DNA of 64,000 nucleotides. Source: Pelagibacteraceae bacterium AG-390-D18 (GTDB lineage Bacteria > Pseudomonadota > Alphaproteobacteria > Pelagibacterales > Pelagibacteraceae). The first letter of the stretch is position 1. Each line of letters opens with the position of its first letter. The notes beneath the pieces are model-generated. The model saw only the letters and a list, made by a program, of their open reading frames with translations, was not told the DNA's origin and made no database searches. A program made the position numbers and the translations under genes. Shown here piece by piece: positions 19,066 to 28,404 of the stretch. The stretch is from contig QCGY01000003.1 in NCBI GenBank assembly GCA_003279715.1, positions 43,080 to 107,079 on the forward strand, given 5' to 3'.

Positions 19066-19616
19066 GCTTTAACAGCTTTTAGAGTACCTAATAATAATCT
19101 AAAAGGTATTAACATTACTATAGCTACAAATATCTTAACCGCTAAGTCACCTAAAGATAATGTAACCCAAGGTATTCCTGTTGCATAAAAAGATATCGAA
19201 AAAAATAAAAAAGTATCAACTGTAGACCCAATAAATGAAGAAGTTAAGGGTGCTACAAACCATTTTTTTTTTCTTAATTGATCAAAAATTTGAACGTCTA
19301 ACAATTGAGCAACTAAAAAAGCAGTTCCAGATCCAATCGCAATTCTCACTGAAATTAAATCTGTAAAATTAGTTGAAAATAAAAGAGTGAAACTTATACC
19401 TATTGCAAATCCAATATAAACAATCTTTCTTGCAATCGTCTTGCCATAGGTTCTGTTTGATAAATCAGTAATTAAAAATGCGATTGGATAACTAAAAGCA
19501 CCGTAAGTGAGTATTTCTTCAAGACCATAATATTTAATTGGAAATTGAACTAAGTAATTTGATGATAAAACCACAACTCCCATTAGAAATGAGAGGAGTA
19601 AAAACAATTTATTCAT
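19062..19616 (-). CDS. VUT-family queuosine precursor transporter (YhhQ-like)
   Basis: Multi-TM protein with FLITDLSNRTYGKTIARKIVYIGF and AQLLDVQIFDQLRKKKWFVAPLTSSFIGSTVDTFLFF. Confidence 0.88.
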   Translation of the reverse strand: MNKLFLLLSFLMGVVVLSSNYLVQFPIKYYGLEEILTYGAFSYPIAFLITDLSNRTYGKTIARKIVYIGFAIGISFTLLFSTNFTDLISVRIAIGSGTAFLVAQLLDVQIFDQLRKKKWFVAPLTSSFIGSTVDTFLFFSISFYATGIPWVTLSLGDLAVKIFVAIVMLIPFRLLLGTLKAVKA

Positions 19617-19927
19617 TATGCAGATTTAGCTATGGGCTTTTTCTTAAAAGGGGATTTTATTAATATGCTTTTTTTTAATTTTTTTAGTCTTGGTGATAAG
19701 TTTTTATTTTTAACAGCCTTAAGAAATTCATCAAAGCTACCTTTTTTATCAACTGATCTAACACCAGAATTGCTAACGGTTAATTTTAAACTTCTCTTCA
19801 TTAATTCGCTTGTGAATTTTACTTTTTTTAAATTAGGCAAAAACCTTCTTTTAGTCTTGTTGTTAGCATGACTAACATTATGTCCCTTCATTGGGATTTT
19901 ACCGGTTAATTCACATTTTTTTGACAT
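19616..19927 (-). CDS. rpmB: 50S ribosomal protein L28
   Basis: [36 protein letters not shown]. Confidence 0.97.
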   Translation of the reverse strand: MSKKCELTGKIPMKGHNVSHANNKTKRRFLPNLKKVKFTSELMKRSLKLTVSNSGVRSVDKKGSFDEFLKAVKNKNLSPRLKKLKKSILIKSPFKKKPIAKSA

Positions 19928-19939
19928 AATAATAGTGCC

Positions 19940-19968
19940 TATATAAGGGGAGAAGCGTAAAGCGTCAA
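19940..19968 (-). promoter_or_regulatory. Candidate sigma70 promoter of rpmB (TTGACG-N17-TATATA), very short 5' UTR predicted
   Basis: -35 at 19963-19968, -10 at 19940-19945, start codon at 19927. Confidence 0.6.
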
Positions 19969-19979
19969 GTTTAATACAT

Positions 19980-21032
19980 TTAAGATAGAGTTTTATTTCC
20001 TACAATTTCAGTATAATTTTTAACTCCATCTCTAATTAATAATTCTTTTAGGTCCTTTTTAATAATTCCAGCAATATTTGGACCTTTAAAAACCATCCCC
20101 GTATAAAGCTGAATAAAATCTGCTCCAGCTATAAATTTATCATAAGCAGCTTGACCAGAGTCAACCCCACCAACACCAATTATTTTAATTTTACCTTTTA
20201 ATAATTTATAAAATTTATTTATCAAAATATTTGATTTTTGTTCGATTGGTTTTCCAGACAAACCTCCTTTTTGATGGCTTTGAATGTTGCTAAGCTTATC
20301 TCTCGTTGCTTCTGAAGTATTTGAAACTATTATTGCTTCTATTTCGTATTTTAAAAGAATTTCAGAAATCTTATTAACTTGATCTTCACTTAAGTCTGGC
20401 GAAACTTTAACAACAATGGGAATATTTGATTTTAAATTTTTTCTTTCTTCCATAATAGATTTGAGTAAATCTTGCAATTTATCACTCTCATGAAATGTTC
20501 TTAAATTTTCAGTGTTAGGTGATGAAATATTGATTGTTATATAATCTGCATCATCACAAAAAGTCTTTAATCCAATTATATAATCATTCAATCTGTCATC
20601 AGAGTCTTTATTGGGACCAACATTAATACCTAGTAAGCCTAATTTTTTGTTACGTTTAATGCGTTCTTTAATGATTTTAGCACCATGATTATTAAAACCT
20701 AGTCTATTAATTAATGCTTCATCCTCTACTAATCTGAAAACTCTAGGTTTGGGATTACCATATTGTTTTAAAGGAGTAATTGTTCCAACTTCAACAAACC
20801 CAAATCCTAATTTAAATAATGAGTTATATACCTCGGCATTTTTGTCAAAGCCAGCTGCCATTCCAATTGGATTATCCAAATCTTTATCAAAAATTTTTGT
20901 TTGAAATATAGGGTCATTTTTATTTTCATCAAATACATTTGGAACTAAATTAAATTTTAACGACTTTATTGCTAGAGTATGTGCTTTTTCTGGATCTACT
21001 TTGAATATTAGCGATCTTAGTTTAGAAAACAT
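19980..21032 (-). CDS. pyrD: Dihydroorotate dehydrogenase (quinone)
   Basis: [54 protein letters not shown]. Confidence 0.97.
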   Translation of the reverse strand: MFSKLRSLIFKVDPEKAHTLAIKSLKFNLVPNVFDENKNDPIFQTKIFDKDLDNPIGMAAGFDKNAEVYNSLFKLGFGFVEVGTITPLKQYGNPKPRVFRLVEDEALINRLGFNNHGAKIIKERIKRNKKLGLLGINVGPNKDSDDRLNDYIIGLKTFCDDADYITINISSPNTENLRTFHESDKLQDLLKSIMEERKNLKSNIPIVVKVSPDLSEDQVNKISEILLKYEIEAIIVSNTSEATRDKLSNIQSHQKGGLSGKPIEQKSNILINKFYKLLKGKIKIIGVGGVDSGQAAYDKFIAGADFIQLYTGMVFKGPNIAGIIKKDLKELLIRDGVKNYTEIVGNKTLS

Positions 21033-22594
21033 TATTTTAGTTTATTTATTAACAGCTCAGTAGTTTCTTTTACACCAAAAAAACTTATAAAAAATCCCAT
21101 TCGAGGTCCATTTTCATCTCCAAAAACTACCTCATATATTAATTTAAACCAATCTCTTAGATTATCTGCATAACCATTTTCTTTTCCCGTGGAATAAATC
21201 AAAGTTTGAATATCTTCTGGCGACATTTCATCTGTACACTTTTCAAGAGTTTTAACCAGTGCCTCAAGGGCTAATTTTTCTGAACTATTTGGTGTTTTAT
21301 ATTTTTTCTGAGTTTTAATTACATCATTAAAATATTTTATTGCGTAACCAACTAGACCATCAAATATCGGAAAATTTGACTCTAAAATATCTGATTTATA
21401 TTTCTTTACAAACTTCCACAACAAATCTTTACTATTAGCATTGCTAGTTTCTACTAAATTCAGCAACATTGAAAATGTCATAATCATTTCCTCTGTTGGA
21501 ATTTTGCCATCATGAACGTGCCAAACTGGGTTCATTAATAACTGAAGTTCATCTTGTTTTTTTGATTTTTCAATACAATCTAAATATTCATCAACAGCCT
21601 TAGGTACTATTTCTTTATATAATTTTTTTGCTCTTTTTGGATTTTGATACATATATAAAGATAAACTTTCTGGCGATGCATACTCCAGCCATTGGTCAAT
21701 TGTAATTCCATTTCCTTTTGATTTAGAAATTTTTTCACCTTTTTCATCTAAAAACAGCTCATAAGCAAAGCCAGATGGATTTTTCTTTCCCAATAGATTT
21801 ATTATCTTAGTAGATAAAATTGCACTTTCTATCAAATCCTTTCCATACATTTCAAAGTCTATATCTAAAGCGTACCATCTCATTGCCCAATCTACTTTCC
21901 ATTGCAATTTACAATTCCCATCCAAGATACTTGCCTCTAATTTTTTTCCATTATTATCAAAAATGATATTTGATTTTTCTTTATTAATTTCAACGACAGG
22001 AATTTCTAAAACATGTCCTGTCTCAGGACAAATAGGTAAAAAAGGACTGTAGGTTTGTTGGCGTTCTTTGCCTAATGTGGGAATTATAATATTCATAATC
22101 CCTTCATAATTTTCTAAAATAATTTTAAGTGTTGGGTTAAAAAATCCATTTTTATAAAGTGATGTAGAACTCTGAAAATTATAATTAAATTTGAAACTGT
22201 CTAAAAAATTTTTTAGCATTTCATTGTTATGCTCACCGAAGCTAGCATATTTTGCAAATGGGTCAGGAACTTGAGTCAGTGGCTTATGAAGATTATTTGT
22301 TAATAATTCTTGATTAGGGACATTATCTGGAACCTTTCTTAAACCATCCATATCATCAGAAAATGTAATTATTTCAGTTGGAAAATCTGATAACTGTTTT
22401 AAGGCATTAACCATCATTGAGGTTCTTGCAACTTCGCCGAACGTTCCTATATGTGGAAGACCACTAGGACCATAACCTGTTTGAAGTGTAATTTTACCTT
22501 TTTTTTCTATGAAAGATTTTCTCTCTCTAAGTAATTTTTTTGCTTCAACAAAAGGCCAAGCACTAGTTTTGTCTAAATTTTCTTTTTTAATCAT
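21032..22594 (-). CDS. lysK: Class I lysyl-tRNA synthetase
   Basis: TLQTGYGPSGLPHIGTFGEVARTSMM; KISKSKGNGI; class I LysRS architecture. Confidence 0.95.
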   Translation of the reverse strand: MIKKENLDKTSAWPFVEAKKLLRERKSFIEKKGKITLQTGYGPSGLPHIGTFGEVARTSMMVNALKQLSDFPTEIITFSDDMDGLRKVPDNVPNQELLTNNLHKPLTQVPDPFAKYASFGEHNNEMLKNFLDSFKFNYNFQSSTSLYKNGFFNPTLKIILENYEGIMNIIIPTLGKERQQTYSPFLPICPETGHVLEIPVVEINKEKSNIIFDNNGKKLEASILDGNCKLQWKVDWAMRWYALDIDFEMYGKDLIESAILSTKIINLLGKKNPSGFAYELFLDEKGEKISKSKGNGITIDQWLEYASPESLSLYMYQNPKRAKKLYKEIVPKAVDEYLDCIEKSKKQDELQLLMNPVWHVHDGKIPTEEMIMTFSMLLNLVETSNANSKDLLWKFVKKYKSDILESNFPIFDGLVGYAIKYFNDVIKTQKKYKTPNSSEKLALEALVKTLEKCTDEMSPEDIQTLIYSTGKENGYADNLRDWFKLIYEVVFGDENGPRMGFFISFFGVKETTELLINKLK

Positions 22595-22683
22595 GAATTA
22601 TGCTTCTAAAAATCTTAAATCAGTGGTTTTACTAATTCTTATAGAGTTGAAATTTATTTACCATAAAATAATGTTCTTTCAAA

Positions 22684-24123
22684 ATGTCTAATTATAAAAC
22701 TGTTTTTTTTACACTAGGAATTTTGCAAATAATACTTGGGGTATCAATGTTCATACCTATTATAGCTCAAATTGCTTACTCTGAAATAGACTCTTCGTTT
22801 TTTGGAGCATCAATTGTCACAATAGTTTTTGGAACTTTATTTTTTTTGTCAAACTTGGATCATGATAAAAAATTAAATTTACAACAAGCATTTCTTCTCA
22901 CTGCACTTTCTTGGCTAAGTATAGCAATTTTTGGATCTCTTCCATTTATATTTTCGACAATAGAACTATCAGTGACTGATGCATTTTTTGAAAGCATGTC
23001 AGGAATTACAACCACTGGATCTACAATTATTCCAAATTTAGAGTTTACACCTAAAGGAATTTTGTTATGGAGGGCTATATTGCAATGGTTGGGTGGTATA
23101 GGTATTATTGTTATGGCTATCACTTTAATGCCGATAATGAATGTTGGCGGAATGCAATTATTCAAAATTTCAAGCAATGATTCATCAGAAAAAATACTTC
23201 CAAAATCTAAACAGATAGCCTTAAGGCTAATCTATATTTATTCAGGCTTAACCATATTGTGTGGAATAACTTATTGGTTATTTGGGATGAGTAAATTTGA
23301 TAGCTTAACTCATTCTATGACTACAATAGCTACAGGTGGTTTTTCAAACTACAACCAATCTATTGGATATTTCAATAGTATTCCAATTGAGATAGCTTCT
23401 ATGATATTCATCATATTAGGGAGTATACCATTTATAGCTTACATCAAATTTATAAGTGGAAATAAAAAAATTTTTTTAACAGATGTTCAAATTAAAACAT
23501 TTTTTAAAATTATTATTACAGTAATTTTATTATTATCTGCATACTTATTATTGAATAATTATGAAAATTTTAATTTAAGGTCAGTTTTTTTTAATAGTAT
23601 TTCTATATTAACAGGAACTGGTTATGTAAATTCTGAATATGATAGTTGGGGAAGTTTTCCAATCACTTTATTTTTAGCTTTAATGTTTATAGGTGGATGT
23701 GCTGGATCGACAACTTGTGGTATTAAAATTTTTAGAATTCAAATTCTTTATTCATTTATAACAACACAACTTAAAAAAATTATCTATCCAAAAGGTGTAT
23801 TTGTAATTAAATATGATCAAAGCTCAGTTGATGATAAATTTATTGCATCAATAATTTCTTTTATTTATTTTTATTTTGTTATTTTCTTTATTCTTGCTGC
23901 GTTACTATCTTTAACAGGTCTTGATTTTATTACCGCAATTTCAGGAGCTGCTACCTCAATTTCTAATGTTGGACCAGGATTAGGTCCAATTATTGGTCCT
24001 AATGGAGATTTTTCATCTTTACCTGACATTTCTAAATGGATTTTAACAATTGGTATGATTTTAGGTAGACTTGAACTGTTTGCAATATTAGTATTGTTCT
24101 TACCATCTTTTTGGAGAAATTAA
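22684..24123 (+). CDS. trkH: TrkH-family potassium uptake protein
   Basis: FESMSGITTTGSTII, TTIATGGFSNYN, GGCAGSTTCGIKIFR selectivity-filter regions. Confidence 0.93.
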   Translation: MSNYKTVFFTLGILQIILGVSMFIPIIAQIAYSEIDSSFFGASIVTIVFGTLFFLSNLDHDKKLNLQQAFLLTALSWLSIAIFGSLPFIFSTIELSVTDAFFESMSGITTTGSTIIPNLEFTPKGILLWRAILQWLGGIGIIVMAITLMPIMNVGGMQLFKISSNDSSEKILPKSKQIALRLIYIYSGLTILCGITYWLFGMSKFDSLTHSMTTIATGGFSNYNQSIGYFNSIPIEIASMIFIILGSIPFIAYIKFISGNKKIFLTDVQIKTFFKIIITVILLLSAYLLLNNYENFNLRSVFFNSISILTGTGYVNSEYDSWGSFPITLFLALMFIGGCAGSTTCGIKIFRIQILYSFITTQLKKIIYPKGVFVIKYDQSSVDDKFIASIISFIYFYFVIFFILAALLSLTGLDFITAISGAATSISNVGPGLGPIIGPNGDFSSLPDISKWILTIGMILGRLELFAILVLFLPSFWRN

Positions 24124-24125
24124 CT

Positions 24126-25502
24126 ATGTCTGAAAAAACAACACAATCTTGGTTAGATTCTCTCTCGGTATACAAAGATATTAGAATGGTAAGAATTCTT
24201 TTATTAGGAGCAATTAGTGGATTTCCTTGGGTATTAATTGCAAGCAGTTTGAGTTTATGGCTTAAAGAAGAAGGGTTGAGTAGATCTACAATAGGATGGG
24301 CAGGTTTAATTTTTGGAGTATATGCCTTTAATTATTTGTGGGCACCAATCATTGATAGAATTCAAATTCCAATACTTACAAAAAAACTAGGTCATAGAAG
24401 AGGCTGGATAGTTTTGATGCAGTCAATTATTTTATTAAGCTTATTAGTTTGGAGTGTAATAAATCCTACAGAAAATTTAGCATTATTAATTACTGTTGGA
24501 TTAATTATTGCTATAGCATCCGCGACTCAAGATATAACTGTAGATGCTTTAAGAATTGAGCAAATAAATGAAAATGAAGGAAAATCTATGGCTGCTGGTG
24601 CGGCTATGGCTGTTGTTGGATGGTGGACAGGCTATAAATTAGGAGGAGTTGTTGCTTTATTCACAGCAGAATATTTTGAAAATCTAGGTATTGTTGATTA
24701 TTGGCAAGCTACTTTTTTAATTTTAGGTGTTTTAATTATTTTAATGAATATAGGGCTGATGTTTGTTCATGAGCCAATAGAAACAGACAGACAATCAAAA
24801 CAAAAAGAGACAGACAAATTAATTGAGGGAAAACTTGGTTCTAGCAATATTATAACAAACTTTATTGCTTATATTACAGGAACTTTAGGTGGGCCTATTA
24901 TTAGTTTTTTTAAAAAAAATGGTTTTGCAATTGCTGTAGGAATTTTAGGATTTGTCTTTTTGTTTAAAATAGGTGAAGCTTTCATGGGACGAATGTCTAT
25001 TGTCTTCTATAAAGAAATTGGATTTTCCAAAGGTCAAATTGCAATTTATTCGAAGGGACTTGGTTGGATAACAACAGTTGTATTTACTTTATTAGGTGGA
25101 ATAATGGCCATGAGAGCTGGAACAATTAAAACAATGTTTTTTGCTGGAGGACTAATGGCTCTAACAAATCTTTTATTTGCAGTTTTAGCATGGACAGGAA
25201 AATCTGAGATTTTATTTGCAATTGCGGTGATAGCTGACGATATTACTGCTGCATTTGCAACTGTAGCATTTGTTGCATTTATATCATTATTAGTTGATAG
25301 AACGTATACAGCTACACAATATGCATTACTTGCTTCAATTGGCACCGCTGGTAGAACTACACTGGCTTCTTCTTCTGGAGCACTAGTTGATTGGTTAAAT
25401 GGAGATTGGGGAACATTTTTTGTTTTAACTACTATTATGGTTATACCATCTTTAGTTTGTTTATGGTTAATAAAAAACAAGATTAAAATTGGTGCAAAAT
25501 AA
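24126..25502 (+). CDS. ampG: AmpG-like MFS permease (muropeptide permease family)
   Basis: ORF 24111..25502 (TTG); ATG at 24126 preferred; LLLGAISGFPWVLIASSLSLWLKEEGLSRSTIGWAGLIF...LWAPIIDRI...LGHRRGWIVLMQ. Confidence 0.8.
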   Translation: MSEKTTQSWLDSLSVYKDIRMVRILLLGAISGFPWVLIASSLSLWLKEEGLSRSTIGWAGLIFGVYAFNYLWAPIIDRIQIPILTKKLGHRRGWIVLMQSIILLSLLVWSVINPTENLALLITVGLIIAIASATQDITVDALRIEQINENEGKSMAAGAAMAVVGWWTGYKLGGVVALFTAEYFENLGIVDYWQATFLILGVLIILMNIGLMFVHEPIETDRQSKQKETDKLIEGKLGSSNIITNFIAYITGTLGGPIISFFKKNGFAIAVGILGFVFLFKIGEAFMGRMSIVFYKEIGFSKGQIAIYSKGLGWITTVVFTLLGGIMAMRAGTIKTMFFAGGLMALTNLLFAVLAWTGKSEILFAIAVIADDITAAFATVAFVAFISLLVDRTYTATQYALLASIGTAGRTTLASSSGALVDWLNGDWGTFFVLTTIMVIPSLVCLWLIKNKIKIGAK

Positions 25503-26238
25503 TTTTTATTTCAAAGGTAATTTTTCAAATATTTATAAAAAACCTTCAAAGAAATCTGAAGTAACTTCACAAATTATATATGGTGAGGAATTCAAAATTT
25601 TATCAAAAAATAAAAGTTGGATTAAAATTAAAACTTTATTTGATAATTATAAAGGATTTATTAGAAATACAAAATATGTAGAAAATTTTAGCCCTAATTA
25701 TAAAGTTAGCTCTATAAAAGCAAAAATTTATAAAAAACCTGGAATTAAAACAAACAGTTGGCTTCCACTTGCATCTAGATTATCTGTATTAGAACAAAAA
25801 AAAAATTATGTACAAATTGAGAAAAGTAAATGGATTAAAAAAACAGATATTAAAAAATTAAATCATAAAGATAATAATTATATAAAAATATTTAAAAAAT
25901 TTTTAAATGTAAAATATGTTTGGGGTGGAAAAACATTTAAAGGTATTGACTGTTCAGCTTTATTACAAATATTCTTCAGTTATAACAATTCATTTTATCC
26001 CAGAGATACAAAAGATCAGATCAAGTATACAAAAAAGAATTTAAAAAAAAGAAAATTCAAAAAAGGAGATATTATATTTTGGATAGGTCATGTTGCTATA
26101 TGTTTAAATTCCAAACAATTAATTCATGCTTACGGACCAGAAAAAAAAGTAATTATTATGCCAATTATAGAAACAATTAACAGAATCGAAAGAACTGCAA
26201 AACTTAAAGTAAAAAAAATATCTAGAATAAAATATTAA
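25489..26238 (+). CDS. SH3-domain NlpC/P60 cysteine peptidase, no signal peptide
   Basis: SH3-like N-terminal repeats; catalytic GIDCSALLQ, WIGHVAI, LIHAYG; non-ATG start (TTG 25489 or GTG 25492) overlapping ampG. Confidence 0.85.
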   Translation: MVQNNFYFKGNFSNIYKKPSKKSEVTSQIIYGEEFKILSKNKSWIKIKTLFDNYKGFIRNTKYVENFSPNYKVSSIKAKIYKKPGIKTNSWLPLASRLSVLEQKKNYVQIEKSKWIKKTDIKKLNHKDNNYIKIFKKFLNVKYVWGGKTFKGIDCSALLQIFFSYNNSFYPRDTKDQIKYTKKNLKKRKFKKGDIIFWIGHVAICLNSKQLIHAYGPEKKVIIMPIIETINRIERTAKLKVKKISRIKY

Positions 26239-27131
26239 TTTCTTCCAAAATCAGGTCTATCAATATCTTGTTTCAATTTAATAATTTTTGATCTTACTTT
26301 TTTAGTTTGAATAAGTTTTTTAATAATGGATTTATTATTTTTTAAATTAATATCTTTTTTAAATTGATTTAAATTTTTTACAAATAAATCAATCGCTTTA
26401 GAAATATTGTTTCCGTTATTAAAAAAAATATCTCTCCACATGATTTCATTTGATGCTGCAATTCTAGAAAAATCTCTTAATCCACCAGCACTATACTTGA
26501 TTAGCTCATAACTTTGTTTTTTTTCAAAATCTTGCGCAGACTTCACCAGATTATAGGCAATTAAGTGTGGTAAATGACTAGTTATTGAAAAAATTTTATC
26601 ATGTTTTTTAGGATTCATTACAACTACTTTTGATCCAATTTTTTTCCAAAACTTGGTTAAAATTTTTATATTATTTTTTTTAGTATTTTTTTCTTTAATG
26701 ATTATACACCACCTATCAGTAAACATATTTTCTTTTCCATGCTCTGGTCCACTTACCTCTGAACCAGCTATTGGGTGACTTTGAGTCCAGTGAACACCTT
26801 TCTTTAAGAATTTTTTAATAATTTTAGAGGTTTCAATTTTTGAAGAACCAATATCAGTAATCAATGTTTTTGAGGAAATAAAATTATTAATTTTCAAAAT
26901 AATATCTTTGTATTCACTCATTGGAGTACAAAAAATAATTAGATCTGAATTAGTTACACCTTCTTTTAATGATTTAATAATTGTTCCAGATAATTTTAAT
27001 TTTTTTATTTTACTGATATTCAATTTTGATTTTTCGTAAATGAATATTTTCTTAGCTATTTTTTTTTTACTAATGCGTCTTAATAAAGATGAACCTAATA
27101 ATCCACAGCCAATTATTAAAATATTTTTCAT
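26235..27131 (-). CDS. tyrA: Prephenate/arogenate dehydrogenase
   Basis: ILIIGCGLLGSSLLRRI; HPIAGSEVSGPEHG; adjacent hisC. Confidence 0.9.
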   Translation of the reverse strand: MKNILIIGCGLLGSSLLRRISKKKIAKKIFIYEKSKLNISKIKKLKLSGTIIKSLKEGVTNSDLIIFCTPMSEYKDIILKINNFISSKTLITDIGSSKIETSKIIKKFLKKGVHWTQSHPIAGSEVSGPEHGKENMFTDRWCIIIKEKNTKKNNIKILTKFWKKIGSKVVVMNPKKHDKIFSITSHLPHLIAYNLVKSAQDFEKKQSYELIKYSAGGLRDFSRIAASNEIMWRDIFFNNGNNISKAIDLFVKNLNQFKKDINLKNNKSIIKKLIQTKKVRSKIIKLKQDIDRPDFGRN

Positions 27132-28213
27132 TTTTTTAATACTTGTTTAATAGTACTCATAAATTTTAAATTTTCTTTTTTAGATCCAATAGTTAATCTT
27201 AATTTATTCTTTATATGATAACCATCTTCAGTTGATCTTAATATGACTCCCTTATCTTTAAGTTTTTCATACAAAAATTTTGCTGAATAACTGCATTTTT
27301 CAAAATTAAGTAACAAAAAGTTTGCTGAAACTGAATTTGAATAAATATTATATTTTTCAAGAAACTTTTTAATGTTTCTCGCATGAAATAAATTATGTTT
27401 AATTGATTTGTTAATAAATGCTTTATCTTTAAGTGACTCGACAGCAGCTAATTGGGCAATACCATTTACATTAAATGGGGGTTTTATAACATTTAGTGCA
27501 TCTACTATTTTTTTCGAACCATACCCCCAACCTACTCTCAAAGATGCTAATCCAAACATTTTAGAAAAAGTTCTTAGAATGAAAACATTATCCTTATTTC
27601 TAAATAAATCTAAGCCTGATGAATAATCTTTATTTTTCATATATTCAGCATAGGCATCATCAATAACTAATAAAATTTTTTTATCTAATTTTTTTCTTAA
27701 ATCCATTACCTCTTTTTTAGTTAAGTAGGTTCCCGTTGGATTATTTGGGTTAGCTATAAAAACAATTTTAGTTTTCTTTGTAATTTTTTTTAAAATTTCT
27801 TTAACAGAAACTTTAAAATTACTTTCCTTAGCAAATACAACTTTTGCACCAACAATTTTTGAGTAAATTCTGTACATTAAAAAGCTATATTCTGGAATTA
27901 CAACCTCATCTTTTGGATTTAAAAATAATTGACAGATCATTTGAATAACCTCATCTGATCCTGCTCCACAAATAATTTTATCTAAATTACATTTGTAAGC
28001 TTTGGATATTGCTTTTCTTAAATTTTGAGATTTTCCGTCAGGATATTTATCTAAAATTAGATTTTTATTTGATATAATTTTCTTAGCTTTAGGACTCATG
28101 CCTAAAGCAGATTCATTCGCAGACAGCTTAATTACCTTTTTAAATTTATTAACTTTTGATTTACCAGGCTTATAAGCTTCGATATTAAATTTTTTAAAAT
28201 TTGGAGTTATCAT
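27128..28213 (-). CDS. hisC: Histidinol-phosphate (aromatic) aminotransferase
   Basis: FIANPNNPTGTYL, RTFSKMFGLASLRVGWG PLP motif. Confidence 0.93.
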   Translation of the reverse strand: MITPNFKKFNIEAYKPGKSKVNKFKKVIKLSANESALGMSPKAKKIISNKNLILDKYPDGKSQNLRKAISKAYKCNLDKIICGAGSDEVIQMICQLFLNPKDEVVIPEYSFLMYRIYSKIVGAKVVFAKESNFKVSVKEILKKITKKTKIVFIANPNNPTGTYLTKKEVMDLRKKLDKKILLVIDDAYAEYMKNKDYSSGLDLFRNKDNVFILRTFSKMFGLASLRVGWGYGSKKIVDALNVIKPPFNVNGIAQLAAVESLKDKAFINKSIKHNLFHARNIKKFLEKYNIYSNSVSANFLLLNFEKCSYSAKFLYEKLKDKGVILRSTEDGYHIKNKLRLTIGSKKENLKFMSTIKQVLKK

Positions 28214-28286
28214 TTTTTTAATTTATGAGCTCTTTATAGATAAAATTACAAATTTTTATAGAGAATAAGAGAATTTTTTAAAAAAA

Positions 28287-28315
28287 TTGACATAATAAAT
28301 AAGTTCTAGTAAAAA
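28287..28315 (+). promoter_or_regulatory. Candidate sigma70 promoter of metX (TTGACA-N17-TAAAAA) just upstream of the SAM-II aptamer
   Basis: Perfect -35 TTGACA at 28287-28292, -10 at 28310-28315; predicted +1 around 28321. Confidence 0.6.
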
Positions 28316-28319
28316 AATT

Positions 28320-28370
28320 ATGCGCTGATTTAACTGAATTGCGAGCGCTTAAAAAAAACCGCTAAAATAG
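28320..28370 (+). ncRNA. SAM-II riboswitch (S-adenosylmethionine aptamer)
   Basis: atgcgctgatttaactgaattgcgagcgcttaaaaaaaaccgctaaaatag matches the SAM-II core CGCUGAUUUAACYG-AUUGC-AGCGC...GCUAAAA-G; upstream of metX. Confidence 0.92.
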
Positions 28371-28404
28371 TTTTTTTTCTCACAATTCAAATAAGGCCTA
28401 AAAT

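Noticed and set aside
25046-25480. 144-aa ORF antisense to the ampG-like gene
   Set aside because: Mirror-frame translation of a membrane-protein gene; no start context or domain
28231-28262. Repeated TTTATAGA upstream of hisC (22 bp apart)
   Set aside because: Short AT-rich motif likely to recur by chance and no convincing -35 partner
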